Below, in pieces: positions 11,270-23,016 of a DNA stretch of 60,000 nucleotides. The notes beneath the pieces were generated by a model. That model made no database searches and was not told the DNA's origin. It saw only the letters and a program-made list of their open reading frames with translations. The DNA is from Owenia fusiformis (taxonomy: Eukaryota > Annelida > Polychaeta > Sabellida > Oweniidae), in the NCBI GenBank assembly GCA_903813345.2, contig CAIIXF020000010.1:34401425-34461424 (forward strand), in the 5' to 3' direction. How positions within the stretch are numbered: the stretch's first letter is position 1; each line of letters begins with the position of its first letter. The position numbers and the translations under genes are program-made.

Positions 11270-13800
11270 ACTGAAATCTGGTATGTTTCTAGGAAATGTA
11301 AACAAAGTCAGGCCACGGCTGTGATCATTTGATAGTGGTGTTAATATATCAAAATTACGGGTCATGATGCCATTATTAATATGAAAATTAGCTTATTTGA
11401 ATATTGTTTTCATAAAACATCAGAAATATTTTTGGGCTTTCATAGGGTACCAATATTAATTCAATCAACAACTTTGTAGCATGAATAATGAACCATAAAC
11501 TAGTAGTCTTGAAATATGTCATTTGAAGAATTTAATCCTATTTTCTTTATTTTATTGCTATTTTTACTGTTAATGAAAATTGTATGTTGTATGTTGTAAA
11601 TTGTAAATTTAGCCCTAAAAGGGCATCAGTACTAATAAATCCTAAAACTCAATTGTACAAGAACAACTGAGATATGCCCACTCCGCACTATGCTGTTATC
11701 TCTGATTATATAGAAAATATTAAATGGTTACTATGGAACCGAGCGCTTTAAGTAAATCTCACCCTAAAGTCTCAACTAAATATCTAAACTTTTCTTGCCT
11801 GACATACTGATGCATACATGTTGTTTTTATAAGCTTTTTATCATAATTTTACATATAAGCACCATATGCCTCCAGAAACACTTGACACATATTATAACAT
11901 TTGGTAGAAATCACTAAAAAAACTTAGATATGTGTTTATGATGGGGTAGTGGAATTATCTTTTCGACGATGTATCGAACGTGACATATTGTTGAAGCTTT
12001 TCAAATTATCTTAAGATTTCTACAAATTTATCTGAATATGTCAAAAATCTCGATATATTTGAAATATACCTTTATCTAAAAGTTTTGAATTATAACATCA
12101 CAAGTACGATGATATTACTTGTCTGATATACTAATACATATAAGTGTTGTACAACATGTCCTAAATCATGTATTTACACAAAATAGTTTATTCTGTAACT
12201 ACTATCGGCTACAAAAGCGCATGATATGTACTTGTGTGAATTATGTCAAAATCACCAAAAATCAAGCGTTTCTATTTATATGACATCACAATGAGCCCAA
12301 AACCCCAGAAAATATGTATTTTCAACAAGTTTGTTAAATTACCTTTACAATGAAACTTTAAACATGATATATGGTCAAAGCGTTCCCTAGATATCTTCAA
12401 AAGTATATTTATGGACTTTAATAGTGACAACATTGCAGTTACCATGGAAACCATCATTTTAAAAAATGTTCTCACCTGTTTTGATTTATTTTAGGGATTA
12501 GGCATGTTAACACAGATGCTAAGCTTTCCAACAGTACCATGATTTGCCAGTAACCTTTTCATCGATATATTTAACATGACATTCAGACATTATATTGTTG
12601 AGGATTTTTTAAATTATCATTGAAAATATATAAAATGTATAAATGCCTTAAATATATCTTGATTTGTCAAAAATCTCGATATAAGATATTTGAACTTGGC
12701 CTCTATCTCTTTGCATTATGACATCACAATCATAGTGATATTGATTGTTCGATATATTAATACTATGTGTTGTGTTAAGTCACTTAAAAGACAAAACATA
12801 GTTTACTTTAAGTATTGTAGCTTACAGAAGCATATGATACATGTCTCAACTCTGTCAAAATCACCGAAAAATCAGCCGTTTCTAGTTCTATGACATCACA
12901 ATGATCCCAATAATCCAAAAATACCTTTTTTCAACAAGTTTGTTAAATTACCTTTACAGTGATACTTTTATCAAGACATATGGTCAAAGTGTTCTCTAGA
13001 TATGTTCAAAAGTATATTCATGGGCCTTACTGGTGACAACATTGCAGTTACCATGGAAACCAGCATTTCAAAGAATTTTCTCACCTGTTCTGAATTGTTT
13101 TAGTCGTCAAACATATTAGTGCAGATGCTAAGCTTTCCAACGGTACCATGATTTGCCAGTAACCTTTTCATTGATATATTAAACATAACATTATATTGTT
13201 GAGGATTTTTTAAATTATCATTGAAAATGTATAAATGTATAAATGCCTCAAATATATCTTGATTTGTCAAAAATCTCGATATTAGATATTTGAATTAGGC
13301 CTCTATCTCTTTGTATTATGACATCACAATCATAATGATATTGTTTGCCCGATAATATACATATAAGTGTTGTGTTAAGTCACTTTTAAACACAAAATAG
13401 TTTTATTAGATAATGTAGCTTACATTAGCATACGACACGTGTCTAAATTCTGTCAAAATCACCGAAAAATCAGCCGTTTCTAGTTCTATGACATCACAAT
13501 GAGTTCAATAATCCAAAAAATACATTTTTTCAAAAACTGTGTCAAATTATCTTTACAGTGATACTTTTATCAAGACATATGGTCAAAGCGTTATCTAGAT
13601 ATGTTCAAAAGTATATTCATGGGCCTTAAAAGTGACAACATTGCAGTTACCATGGAAACCAGCATTTTTAAGAACTTTTCCACTTGTTCTGAATGTTTTT
13701 AGTCATCAAGCATGTTAGTGCAGAAGTTAAGCTTTCCAACGGTACCAAGATTAGCCGGTAACCTTTCGGAGGTTTAATCTCTTCAAATATTGCCGCCTGC
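11270..13800. repeat. Right arm of the long inverted repeat
   Basis: Reverse complement of the left arm. It has three to four ~605-bp tandem units with GCTTTCCAAC-GTACCA at about 12520, 13130 and 13735. Around 11575-11640, TGTAAATTTAGCCCTAAAAG followed by GGGC and ACTAATAAA resembles the 3' tail of an old retroposon, but this is weak. Confidence 0.7.
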
Positions 13801-14053
13801 TACTCGTCTATTATGGATATGCATAAAATGACTGTGAATATGACTCAATCCGAATAGCAGTTTTAATTTGTGCGGCCAATGTTGACGGACGGACGGACAG
13901 ACCAACGGACGGACGCCTGGTCGATCCCATAGGCTCACTGTGTGAGCCAAAAATGATCTCATAGAAACTATCATTATATGTTGGTCGCATTTTAGCAGTC
14001 ACCATTCCACAGACAGTCAATTTCCTTGAGCTCAAAGTTGTTTCCGATTGCAG

Positions 14054-14326
14054 ATTGTGGATTGCAACGCAGCTGGTTTTCTTACATTCGACCAGTATTT
14101 AGTGTTTTGGAACATATTTAACCTTGATAAGAGATTTGCAAAGATGCAGTTTGACTACATGGATACTGACCAAAGTGGAAAGATAAGCGAAGAACAGTTT
14201 ATGAATACCTACCGTGATTACCTTGGGAACACGGGCGATGATACGCTCAATGATTCTTCGGACCACTCATTAACTATTAAACTAGGCCATATGCCAAACC
14301 AAAATAATAAAGCTTTTCAATTATAA
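14054..14326 (+). CDS. SCP-like EF-hand protein, terminal coding exon
   Basis: Last coding exon: 90 codons plus TAA (14324-14326), preceded by acceptor GTTTCCGATTGCAG. It carries two EF-hand loops. The first is DCNAAGFLTFDQ (residues 3-14 of the exon), followed by helix YLVFWNIFNL. The second is DTDQSGKISEEQ (about residues 36-47), followed by FMNTYRDYLG. Spacing and the W, Y and F positions fit EF-hands 3 and 4 of sarcoplasmic calcium-binding proteins and related calexcitin/aequorin-type proteins, cytosolic Ca buffers or sensors. Oddly, loop position 12, almost always Glu, is Gln in both, and position 5 of the first loop is Ala. Weak or altered Ca binding is predicted. An AATAAA (14306-14311) lies inside the coding region. 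A hydrophilic tail of about 30 residues follows the last helix. Confidence 0.8.
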   Translation: MVDCNAAGFLTFDQYLVFWNIFNLDKRFAKMQFDYMDTDQSGKISEEQFMNTYRDYLGNTGDDTLNDSSDHSLTIKLGHMPNQNNKAFQL

Positions 14327-15419
14327 TAAGCGTATGTTCCAATTGTGTGAAATGGATTGAAAAGCATCTCATTCCAGTCATTGTCAACCAATCATTCCAG
14401 GTTGCATTTTGTTGCACTATCTGTGTAGAAAGATTTTAAATGAATGAAAAAGAAAAACTAAATAGTTAAGCGGAATTGACTGTCATGGTTTTCAAGTTAT
14501 AGTGTGTGCCAAAACTCCAGAAAATCACAAAAAACCTATGTTGTGGTAGCTTACTATGAAGTGACCCATTATCATTATAGATTGGTCCATCAACTATTCA
14601 TTTTTACTTGTCTGCACTCAAAAAGGTGACACGAATGGGCTAAACGGCTTACCACAAGGTGCAACCATCAAAAAGATGAGTTTGATAAAAAAATTCAAAT
14701 AATAGCAATGGATATACAATATAGGAAGCAAATTTGATATTGATGTGGCCATTTTTATAAAAAAAACAATAATTGTGAAGAATTATATATTTCTGACTTG
14801 AAAATGCCATCTTAATTCAAAAGTCATGGTTGTTAATGATAATATTCCCATTTCACCTATTCAATGTTTTCAAAATATTTTAATTACCATTATATTCATT
14901 TTTGGCAAAGTAAATAAATATAGGACTCACACATGGATCAACTTTATTTGCAATCTTTTCATATTTAGTGATGTTTTGAAAAAATATAAGGTTAACACAA
15001 TTTTATTTGTTAAATGTTTAACAAAATAAACATAGTGTGTTTATTTCACTGTTTCGACTGAACAATCACAATTCATTGCTCTTCCTCTTAGAACGGCAGG
15101 GGATATACAAGTCCATAAACAGTCTTAAAAAACGTTGATCCTTATGTAAGCCCTACACTTATTTACTTTGCCAGAAACTGATATAATGGTTATTCGGTGG
15201 TATGAAAATCATTTCAAAGGTAAAATAGGAAGAATGTCATTGAACTTGGAATAAAAAGCATTGTATGGTTAGGAATACCCAATTTTTACCATAATTGTTT
15301 TTAATACTATAACCATACCCTAATGGACTATCTTTACATTTCAATAACCAATGTGCATTCTGTTTTGCATGTTTTACTGCAATTATTTGAATTTGGGAAA
15401 CACATCCAGTTCAGAACTA

Positions 15420-16380
15420 CTAGAGAATGTAACTCTCGTGAAAAACTTCGTCAACGTGATTGCAGTCATTAATTAAACTAATGACCTCATATTTGGATAT
15501 CCTCTCTTCCGATATGATTTTACAATTTACTTCAAATTGGCAAAGAGCCAGGTATAGTATGGCAAGTGATATCTGACGGTCATATATTTTACCATGACTA
15601 CTTTCTCAATATAAATATGACATTTCTCATAAAACACAATATGTTATCTTTCAAGAAAATTCAATTCCCAATGATAATAAAAATATCATTCGAACAATCT
15701 AAAAAACGATGAATAGGGAACCCATCTCAACAATATTTGAACTTATTTACTCAACAGAGGCTCTTCTTTTTTATTTGAATTGCATGAAAATATTATTCAA
15801 CAAGTGGTCTAAAACCTTTTCATTAGTAGAATTGTAATGAAAGTCTAGTTTTTGAGATATCAATTTTCAATGACCAAAATTATGCTGAAAACAATGGATA
15901 GTTAGAGTTTTTCCAATGGAAAATAACATGGAATTTGTGGTTTTTAACGTTATCGCATTTCAATACCCGTCCCCCTTTCAGAATTTGTTAATTCATTAGC
16001 GCAGAAGAAAAAGTGACAAGGTGGGGAGGTTATCAATAATATTTCAGATATATTTTCATATATTTATATTTTCAATTTTAATTTATTCATACATTCAAGC
16101 ATTATGTTTACAAATATTATTAATAACAGGTGGCACCACAGGTGATGCTTATACCCGTACATATAGTAGTAAAATCACGTAGTGTATCATTACGTTGTCA
16201 AGGAATCAAACCAGAGTGAAATCATAAAAAATAAGTTGAAAAATAAAGGTTGAGGGATTCATGATGTTTTTTTTCAAATGAAGAAGTTGGATGATATCAT
16301 TTTTATCACGGGGACTTTACATAAGAAAAATCATATTGTTTTCACAAAAACACGTTCAGCCTCAAAACGCCAAATACTAA
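15420..16380. other. Internal spacer of the TTA element, no gene seen
   Basis: A+T-rich DNA between the left arm and the internal tandem repeat. No open frame of note and no recognisable domain. Confidence 0.5.
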
Positions 16381-16381
16381 T

Positions 16382-16980
16382 TAGATATTGAGCTTTGACC
16401 TTGAAATGATCTTGATCCATAAACACTGACATGGATCGCTGGTCACTTTATCATTGGTCATTAAATAGGACTGTAACCCCACAGTTGCCAAATACCTAGA
16501 TATTGACCTTTGACCTTGAAATGACCTTGACATCAGGTCACCTAATCATTGGTCGCCAAAGACCACAATTGTTCTCAATTGCCTTTAAACTCCAAATTGC
16601 TAGATATTGACCTTGGAAGTCACCCTATCATGAGTCGCTAGGGGCCACAACAGATCCCAGGGCCTAAATACACCAAATACTTAGATACTGATATTTGACT
16701 TGAAATGATCTTCACCTATAGACCTTGACAACAGGTCACCTATAATCGGTTGTCAAAGGTCAGAATTATTCTCAATTGCCTTAAAACATCAAATTGCTAA
16801 ATATTGACCTTGGAATTACCTATACCCATTCAGTTGATCTTTACCTCAGGACACATAATCATTGGTTGTGAAGGGTCACACCATCGGCAAAATGTCTTAA
16901 AATGCCAACTACCCTAGATATTGATATTTTAAACTTGAAATGACCCTGACTTTTGACCTATGTTGAAAACACATTTTATG
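16382..16980. repeat. Degenerate ~115-bp tandem repeat rich in TGACCTTGA
   Basis: Five to six diverged units starting with AGATATTGACCTTTGACC or similar near 16382, 16498, 16602, 16683, 16799 and 16916. Most carry a TTGACCTTGAAATGA-like core and GGTCACCTAATCATTGGT. TGACCTTGA is the complement of TCAAGGTCA, the extended half-site bound by ERR and NR5A nuclear receptors. Regulatory activity is not implied by sequence alone. Confidence 0.65.
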
Positions 16981-17798
16981 AACAAAACATACGAAGTTGA
17001 AAACTGATCTTTTTGAAATGAAACTGCTGCTAATGTTTCAAAACTAAGGTATCTGTATTGCAGAAGTAATATTTAAATTGAATAAACCAAAAGAGACTTA
17101 AATTATCTAATTTTCCATCAGATTTAGTAAAATTATAACTCTTAAGTAAATGTTGCAATAAATGCTCACACATATCTTGTTGTATATCAATCTAGTGCAA
17201 CTGCTACAGGTATCACTCTGACACTTATCTGTGAACAAATCAAACCAAACTTCTTTGATGTTTATGTAATGCAAATTGGTATCTTTTAATATGACGTCCG
17301 TAAGATAAACCATCAATACTAGGATTGTCAAAAATCACTGTCTGCAAGCTACATGTATAAATTAAAAAGAATCAACTTCACTATCTGCTGCATCACTATA
17401 AATATAGAGGGTTGTCCTGGTTGTCCTGTAATGCACTATATGCTCGTAATAATTTTTTATTCAAAATCAAAAGTCAATGATACTATTCCTATTCTATTCT
17501 ACCTATTAAATGATTTTTATATATCCGAATAACCATTATATAAGTTTTTGACAAAGTAAATAATTGTAGGGCTCACACAAGGATAAACTTTTTGAAGACC
17601 TTTTCGTACTCGTGTAGACTCTCCTGCTTGCAAAGCAAGGGCGATGAATTGAGATTTTTCAGTCGAAACAAGAAAACAAACATAAAATTATTTTTTCTTC
17701 AACAAATAAAAGATAAAATTGAGTTTACCTTTGTATTTTTTCAAAACATCACTTAAAATGAAAATGCTGTGAAAAAAGTTGATCCTTGTGTGAGCCCT

Positions 17799-19416
17799 TT
17801 CAAAATGGTCTTCCAATAGTATGAATAATCAAAATGAGTTTAATATGCAGACCGATAATTTTGTCATCAATTCTGGTGTACCACAGGGGTCTGTCCTTGG
17901 ACACCTGCTATTTCTAATATATATATCAACGATCTGCCTGATGAGTTAGTTTCAAATTCGTTCATTTTTGCTGATGACACCTCAATTTATTGTCCATACG
18001 AAAAAATGAAGTGTTTTTCAATATTCACGAGCCAATCCAAAGTGATCTAGACAAGCTTGCTCTCTGGGCTGCCACCTGGAAGATGCAATTCAAAGCTCAA
18101 AAAAGTGCAGATATGATCTTTTCTAGAAGGAACATTTTATCCCATCCACCACCTTTGAGATTAGGTGCTGATGTTATCCCTAGCTGTGAGAATCACAAAC
18201 ATCTTGGCCTTAATTTTGACAATCACCTTAACTTTAATTATCACATTGACCAGATTATAAAAAGAATTACTTCTCTTTTGAGGCCGATGATGAAGCTGAG
18301 TAAAATTAACAATAGTCAGCACTTAGAGATATTATATAATACTTACATTATGCCTCATTTTGACTATTACAACAAGGCATCTAACATAAAATGACAAGCT
18401 CTTGAAAGACTTCACTACAGAGCAGCTTGCCTGGTTTCTGAGGCTATACATGGTTCAAATACTATCAAAGTTTTAAACTCTTTAAACTGGAAACCGTTAA
18501 CAACCAGAAGAATTGAGCACTTAAACATGTTTACTTTTAAATGCAGGTGTAACATTAATCCTCCATTTATTTGTGATTTACTTCGGAAATATGAACATAT
18601 ACCGGTCCGCCCCTTAAGACATCAAAGAGATTATGTTCTACCAACTCGCCTTAGCTTCTCTTTTAAAAAAACTACCATCTTCCAATCTATAATTTTATGG
18701 GATAATTTGCCATCAGATACTAGAATGGGTCAACCTATTTCTAGGTTTAAAAGATTAGTAAGAGAACACAAGAGCCCAGTCTCTTTAATTCCAACCTCTA
18801 AACTGAATGTTACCTTACCCAGACATCTTGAAACACCATTTAATAGACTCAGGTGTGGCTTTTTACTTAAAGCACACCTTTATGCACATAACTTTAATGA
18901 CATTAGTGACCCTTTGTGTAAATGTGGTGTTCCATTGACTTCCTTGCATTTTCTTTTAAATTGCCCACTGCTCCATGATGAAAGAATCAACCTCATTGCA
19001 GGCCTTCATACTTACAATTTAGGAAACCTGTTTAACAGCTACAATTTGAATGATAAATAAATTACAATTTTTACTTTTCGGAAAAGATGATTTAGATGCA
19101 TCAACAAATGAAGATTTAATTCATATTTTTAGTTATTATATATACATGAGTTTCAATATCATATCAAGTCTGTGACAACAGGTTTCGTTTCTTCATTTTT
19201 CTGCTTTTTCCTTTTTGTCATCATCCCCGCCCATGGGATATCCTTGATTCAGTGATTTGGAATTAAGTATATATGTAAACCTTTTGTATTTTATATTGTA
19301 TCTTTTATTTCATTTATGTATACATTATTAATTGCCGCTAATGTTGTAAAACTTTGGCAATCAGCTGACTGTGTATATCTATGTTATTATTTGAAATAAA
19401 TCGATAACATGAAAAA
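17799..19416 (+). mobile_element. 5'-truncated CR1/L2-like retrotransposon, nested
   Basis: Inserted in the right arm of the TTA element. It is flanked by AGCCCT on both sides (17793-17798 and 19417-19422). The other arm keeps the empty site with a single AGCCCT (15149-15154). The insert starts inside the reverse transcriptase domain and ends in a short A run after a 3' UTR of about 350 bp (AAATAAATCGATAACATG near the end). This is the usual outcome of incomplete target-primed reverse transcription. Confidence 0.88.
17823..19060 (+). pseudogene. Reverse transcriptase C-terminal part, broken
   Basis: Remnant of the ORF2 polyprotein. Readable motifs in order are SGVPQGSVLG (RT block 4), IYINDLP, then FADDTSIY (catalytic block 5) near 17965-17990. 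A palm/thumb region follows with LALWAATWKMQF and HLGLNF, then a C-terminal domain with LPTRLSFSFKKT and a C-x-C-x7-H-x4-C motif (CKCGVPLTSLHFLLNC). It is not functional: a 2-base insertion precedes INDLP, another frame change follows FADDTSIYCP, and an in-frame TGA is at 18392-18394. From 17990 to 19060 the frame is otherwise continuous. The C-terminal layout matches CR1/L2/Crack-type elements; the clade is not resolved. Confidence 0.88.
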
Positions 19417-19819
19417 AGCCCTATAATTATTTACTTTGTCAAAAACTAATGAAATGGTTATTGGTATATTTAAAATAGGAATAATATCCTAATATCAAAT
19501 TTTTTACCATAATTGTTTTTCATAAAATTACCACACCCGAATGGACTATCATTACACATCAATATCAAATTTGCATCCTATTTTGTATACTTACAAGTAT
19601 TATTTAAAAAATATATATTTTTCAAACTCATCTTTTTGACAGTCGCACCTTGGTGCAAGCCGTTTAGCCCTTTCGTGTCACTATTTTGAATACAGACAAG
19701 TAAAAATGAATAGATAATAGATCAATCTAAAATGACTATGGGTCAATTCATAGTAAGCTACCACAACATAGGTTTAGCCTAACTAAGCCACTTAAAAAGC
19801 AATTTGGCACACACTATTA

Positions 19820-20645
19820 TAGTCTTCAAATCAAACGAGTAGCAAAATTACAAGCAAATGTACAGTTAACCCTAATGTAGAAGGGATGGGCAGGGGTCGG
19901 ATTTCTGCCATTTCTGCCATGTGGTGCACACCTGTCCGCGGCTCGTGTTTCGATTCAGATAATTTGATTAAAAAAATTTTCAAAAACAAGTGGTCATGCA
20001 CATTATATTCCATGAAATTCTTTTTGGGAGATTCTGCACATGTCTGTCAGATGTGTGCAAAACAATATAACATCTTTATTAGTTTAAGTAGTTCTAATTA
20101 GTCTCCCCTCTCCGAGATTTTTCGTATATATAGATCAAAATATTACAGAATTATTTGAAATATGTAACAAACAAGTAGCTAAGAGTAAATTGCATAACAG
20201 TTGCTAGTTTTTGATAGAAATTCTGTCATCTCAGATCGCTTTATTTATTTTAAAATATTTTTCATAATTAAGTGCATTATTTATTCAGTATTTTTATAGG
20301 TCCTAGAGTTAGACTGTGTTTTGTCTCTCCTTCCCCATTTTTGAAATTTAATTTCTTCAAAATTTCCCACGTTTTTTGTCCTAAAAGGTAGATCCTATAT
20401 ACATTTTTCACACTTAGTACCATCTTTTAACTAAAAGAAACATTATATATGTTGCTTTTTTATTGAAAAATTAAAAAAGATACACCATAAAAGCGTTCTC
20501 CCCCTATTATAGCGATTAAATGTATTTATAACCTTTTTATAACACGAAGTCTCAAGGTGAGGGGCATTGTGACCCCCTGGCGATTAAAAAATACTGTCTG
20601 ATTTGAATAATTCGAAAGGACAACGTCAAGGTTATATGTCTGGGT
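19820..20645. other. Gene-free stretch
   Basis: No gene recognised. Short overlapping open frames near 19830-20100 run on both strands and look incidental. The rest is A+T-rich. Confidence 0.5.
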
Positions 20646-20649
20646 TATA

Positions 20650-20830
20650 CAGGGTGGTCCAAAAAATAGGACACTCGTATTTCAAAAATAAATATTGATT
20701 TTCTTAATGAAAACATGTCATATACCATCTTTAATTTGATATATCATAAGTTCAAATTTATTATAATGTCTGTCAGCCAGCGTCCATTATATAAATGACG
20801 TCATTTTCATTTCAAAACAGGTTTTCCGAA
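20650..20830. mobile_element. Solo mariner-type end
   Basis: ATACAGGGTGGTCCAAAAAA followed by TAGGACAC is a typical mariner terminus after TA. No matching right end is found in the window, so this is a truncated remnant. Confidence 0.5.
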
Positions 20831-21339
20831 ACTTGCAAAAACCAAATTTTAATGTAGGTTTGTTGACTAAATGTGTTCGTTTCATTTAGAAAATACATCT
20901 ACAGGTGCCATTTTTGAACAATGAACAACAAGAAAAAAACATTTTGCATTTCTAAATTTCTAAATTTTTTGGAATACAACATAACTTTTAACGATTTAAG
21001 TCATTAATGATGTTTTCTTTAGTGATTTCATGATACATAGACAGTAGCAGCCGGCTTTGTATAAAAAACCTCCTACCCACGTACCCTCGTACCCACGTAC
21101 GTGGGTCCTGACCCAGTCTTTAAAGAGTTAACTCTTTAACATTTTTTAAACATTATTCTATCTCAATGTATGCTTAATTATGGATGAATTTATGTACCCA
21201 TATGCCTTTATTTCTAGATCGGACATCTGTCTCGTCATAAAATAAAGCCGGCATTGCATAATGTTCATTTGAGCTATTTGAGTGTTGTTTTTGATATATC
21301 GAAGCGATTTTTTGTTGATCGGGCAGTCTTACAGTGTAC

Positions 21340-22040
21340 AACCAATCTATTGCTTGGCGCAAATTCGACCAAGCGCATATATTTAGTATTTTTGTCAGTC
21401 ATACTTTTAATAGTCCTATACCTTTTAATTTACCATAATGTATATAGAATTTTGTATAAATGAAGTGTAATTATATCTATGACAATCTAAATAACGTTAC
21501 AAAGATCGATGCGCGTCCACGTTTTATTGAGTTTGAATCTCACGCGTCATGCACGTGTAGTTATTAGCCGCCTAAACTTCCCGGAAGAAGTCTGAATATT
21601 CACATTGGAAATTTGTTATACTCCTAGATTGCCTTTATATACGTTATATTGAACAGGATATAGGTCCATGCCTAAGGTGAAATGTTTTGGTGTCCATACA
21701 TTCCAAGTGATAATAAAAACGTCTGAAGCTTGAAAAGGTGACATATATAATACATGTATTATAAAGATACATGTATGTTAACAAGGTCACAAAAATGACA
21801 GCCAAATAAATATCAATGCTGGCTTTGAATATTATGATATCCCCATATAAAGTCAATAATGGCAATAATGCATACCTGTAGCCCCGTCTGAAGTCAATAC
21901 ATCTTTGTTCAAATCATCATTAATTTTACTAGGAACACTATCTTACTATGGAGTAGCTGTTTTTATAGCGGGCACCCGGACAACAAACTCCTTATCTACA
22001 GGTCTTAGGAAAATCAGATCTATTATGAATGGATAGGGTT
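21340..22040. other. Element interior, no gene seen
   Basis: A+T-rich DNA between the left TIR and a hairpin repeat; no recognisable coding sequence. Confidence 0.5.
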
Positions 22041-22044
22041 GCTT

Positions 22045-22185
22045 ATGCCTTGGTCACATTTGCTTCGATTTTCACTACGGCGCCCGGCCGATTGAGTATT
22101 TTGTTCAGGATTGAATTCACTTTTGAACAAAATACTCATTGGCCGGGCGCCGGTGCTGAAAATCGGGGCAAATGTGACCATGGCA
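22045..22185. mobile_element. 141-bp near-perfect hairpin (MITE-like)
   Basis: Arms of about 60 bp read TGCCTTGGTCACATTTGC, then GGCGCCCGGCC and GAGTATTTTGTTCA on the left, with the complement on the right. They are separated by a loop of about 16 bases. The arms are far richer in G+C than the surroundings. A related half copy (GGGCGCCGTAGTGAAAATCG) is at about 48413-48440. RNA from this region would fold into a long stem. Confidence 0.75.
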
Positions 22186-22189
22186 TCAA

Positions 22190-23016
22190 CTAATGATGCT
22201 GGCGTAGTAAACAAGGTAACACATTATAAAACACTGTCCTCCGCCATACTGTAGCATGTATTTCTTAAAATTAATTACAGACTGAAGTGAATTTGCAAAT
22301 GTTATATATCTATGGGGCTTTTCTGCCACCTTGCAAACTGCTCGATGAATCTATGTAATGCAAGGGAAGAACACTTGGAATATATGTAGCTAAAATCTAG
22401 TATACTGTACCTTCAGAACTATGGAAATAAACAAACGTTCTCCACAGTTTGTAACCTCTTTGCAGCACCCTCTGAAGAAATAAAGGCTAGCCTACAGTTT
22501 TGGGGCAGGGGCAGGGTAGTGTGATACGTACCTTTAAGTTCTACATAACCTACCTGAACAGTAAAAGCTCATGCAGATCTGCCGTAAGTAGCACTGTCCG
22601 CAAAGTCAGCACTCTCAATGGTAAGTAGTGGTAGTAAGAGCTAAAAGTTCATAAGCTTTTGGCAATTTTTCTCTAAAATTACAGACACCCTACTTTTCAG
22701 ACTAAGAATTCGACGTTTCTACACAAGTGTTTCCCTATTATTTTTAGTGACGGAGGTCCATAAGACACCAAGGTGTTATTAAAAATGAAAGTCCATACCT
22801 CAAATTACGTTGAGATCGTAGAAATCAGTTCAAATGTGCTCATTCTTCAACAAAAGTATCACAAACGCGTCATCTCGCTAAATCTCGTTTAAATCTCTAT
22901 CCAAATCTCCTCTTCTCAGAGATGCATCCTGGGTAATACAGCATGGAGAATATGGGTCAGACAAAGTCAGCACTATCAATGGTATACTCTACCGTAAGAT
23001 ATAATAATACTAGAAG
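22190..23016. other. Element interior with short direct repeats
   Basis: AAAGTCAGCACTNTCAATGGTA occurs at about 22607 and 22966. CATCTCGCTAAATCTCGTTT occurs near 22870 and again near 25372, outside the next element. No gene recognised. Confidence 0.5.

Larger units (their letters stand above)
2115..13936. repeat. 11.8-kb inverted-repeat composite in the intron
   Basis: The left end (GAGCCTATGGGATCGACCAG, then CCGTCC-rich DNA and ATTCGGATTGAGTCAT, 2115-2270) is repeated in reverse at 13800-13936. Farther in, 5200-6620 matches the reverse complement of 11270-13790. Within the arms a roughly 605-bp unit containing CCATGGTAACTGCAATG and GCTTTCCAACRGTACCA recurs in tandem: starts near 5215 and 5815 on the left, and near 12480, 13085 and 13690 on the right. 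The right outer flank continues as a palindrome (GGCTCACTGTGTGAGCC) that the left end lacks. I found no clean target duplication, so whether this was one transposon or serial duplications is unresolved. Confidence 0.75.
346..14053 (+). other. 13.7-kb phase-0 intron of the EF-hand gene
   Basis: Runs from GTAAGA at 346 to a TTGTTTCCGATTGCAG acceptor ending at 14053. Both flanking exons are in phase 0 here. No other exon of this gene is needed between them, because the helix E and loop of one EF-hand are split precisely at this junction. The intron is almost wholly repeats: a 354-bp MITE, a long inverted-repeat composite, a mariner-like element and a satellite array. Stretches at 346-734 and 961-1604 are A+T-rich with nothing recognisable. 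Confidence 0.65.
14500..19816. mobile_element. TIR transposon with TTA target duplication
   Basis: It begins TAGTGTGTGCC (14500-14510) and ends GGCACACACTA (19806-19816), with TTA directly outside both ends (14497-14499, 19817-19819). The arms are long imperfect inverted repeats: 14500-15205 against 17521-17792 plus 19423-19816. Examples are CCTATGTTGTGGTAGCTTAC and GACAAAGTAAATAA. Each arm is itself partly palindromic. TSDs of TTA/TAA suit PIF/Harbinger-type elements; that assignment is inference. No transposase is readable, so it looks non-autonomous. It begins 174 bp after the EF-hand stop codon, so it may lie in or next to that gene's 3' UTR. Confidence 0.8.

Noticed and set aside
19831-20101. 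Overlapping frames on both strands
   Set aside because: They are complementary to each other with no motif; likely chance openness.
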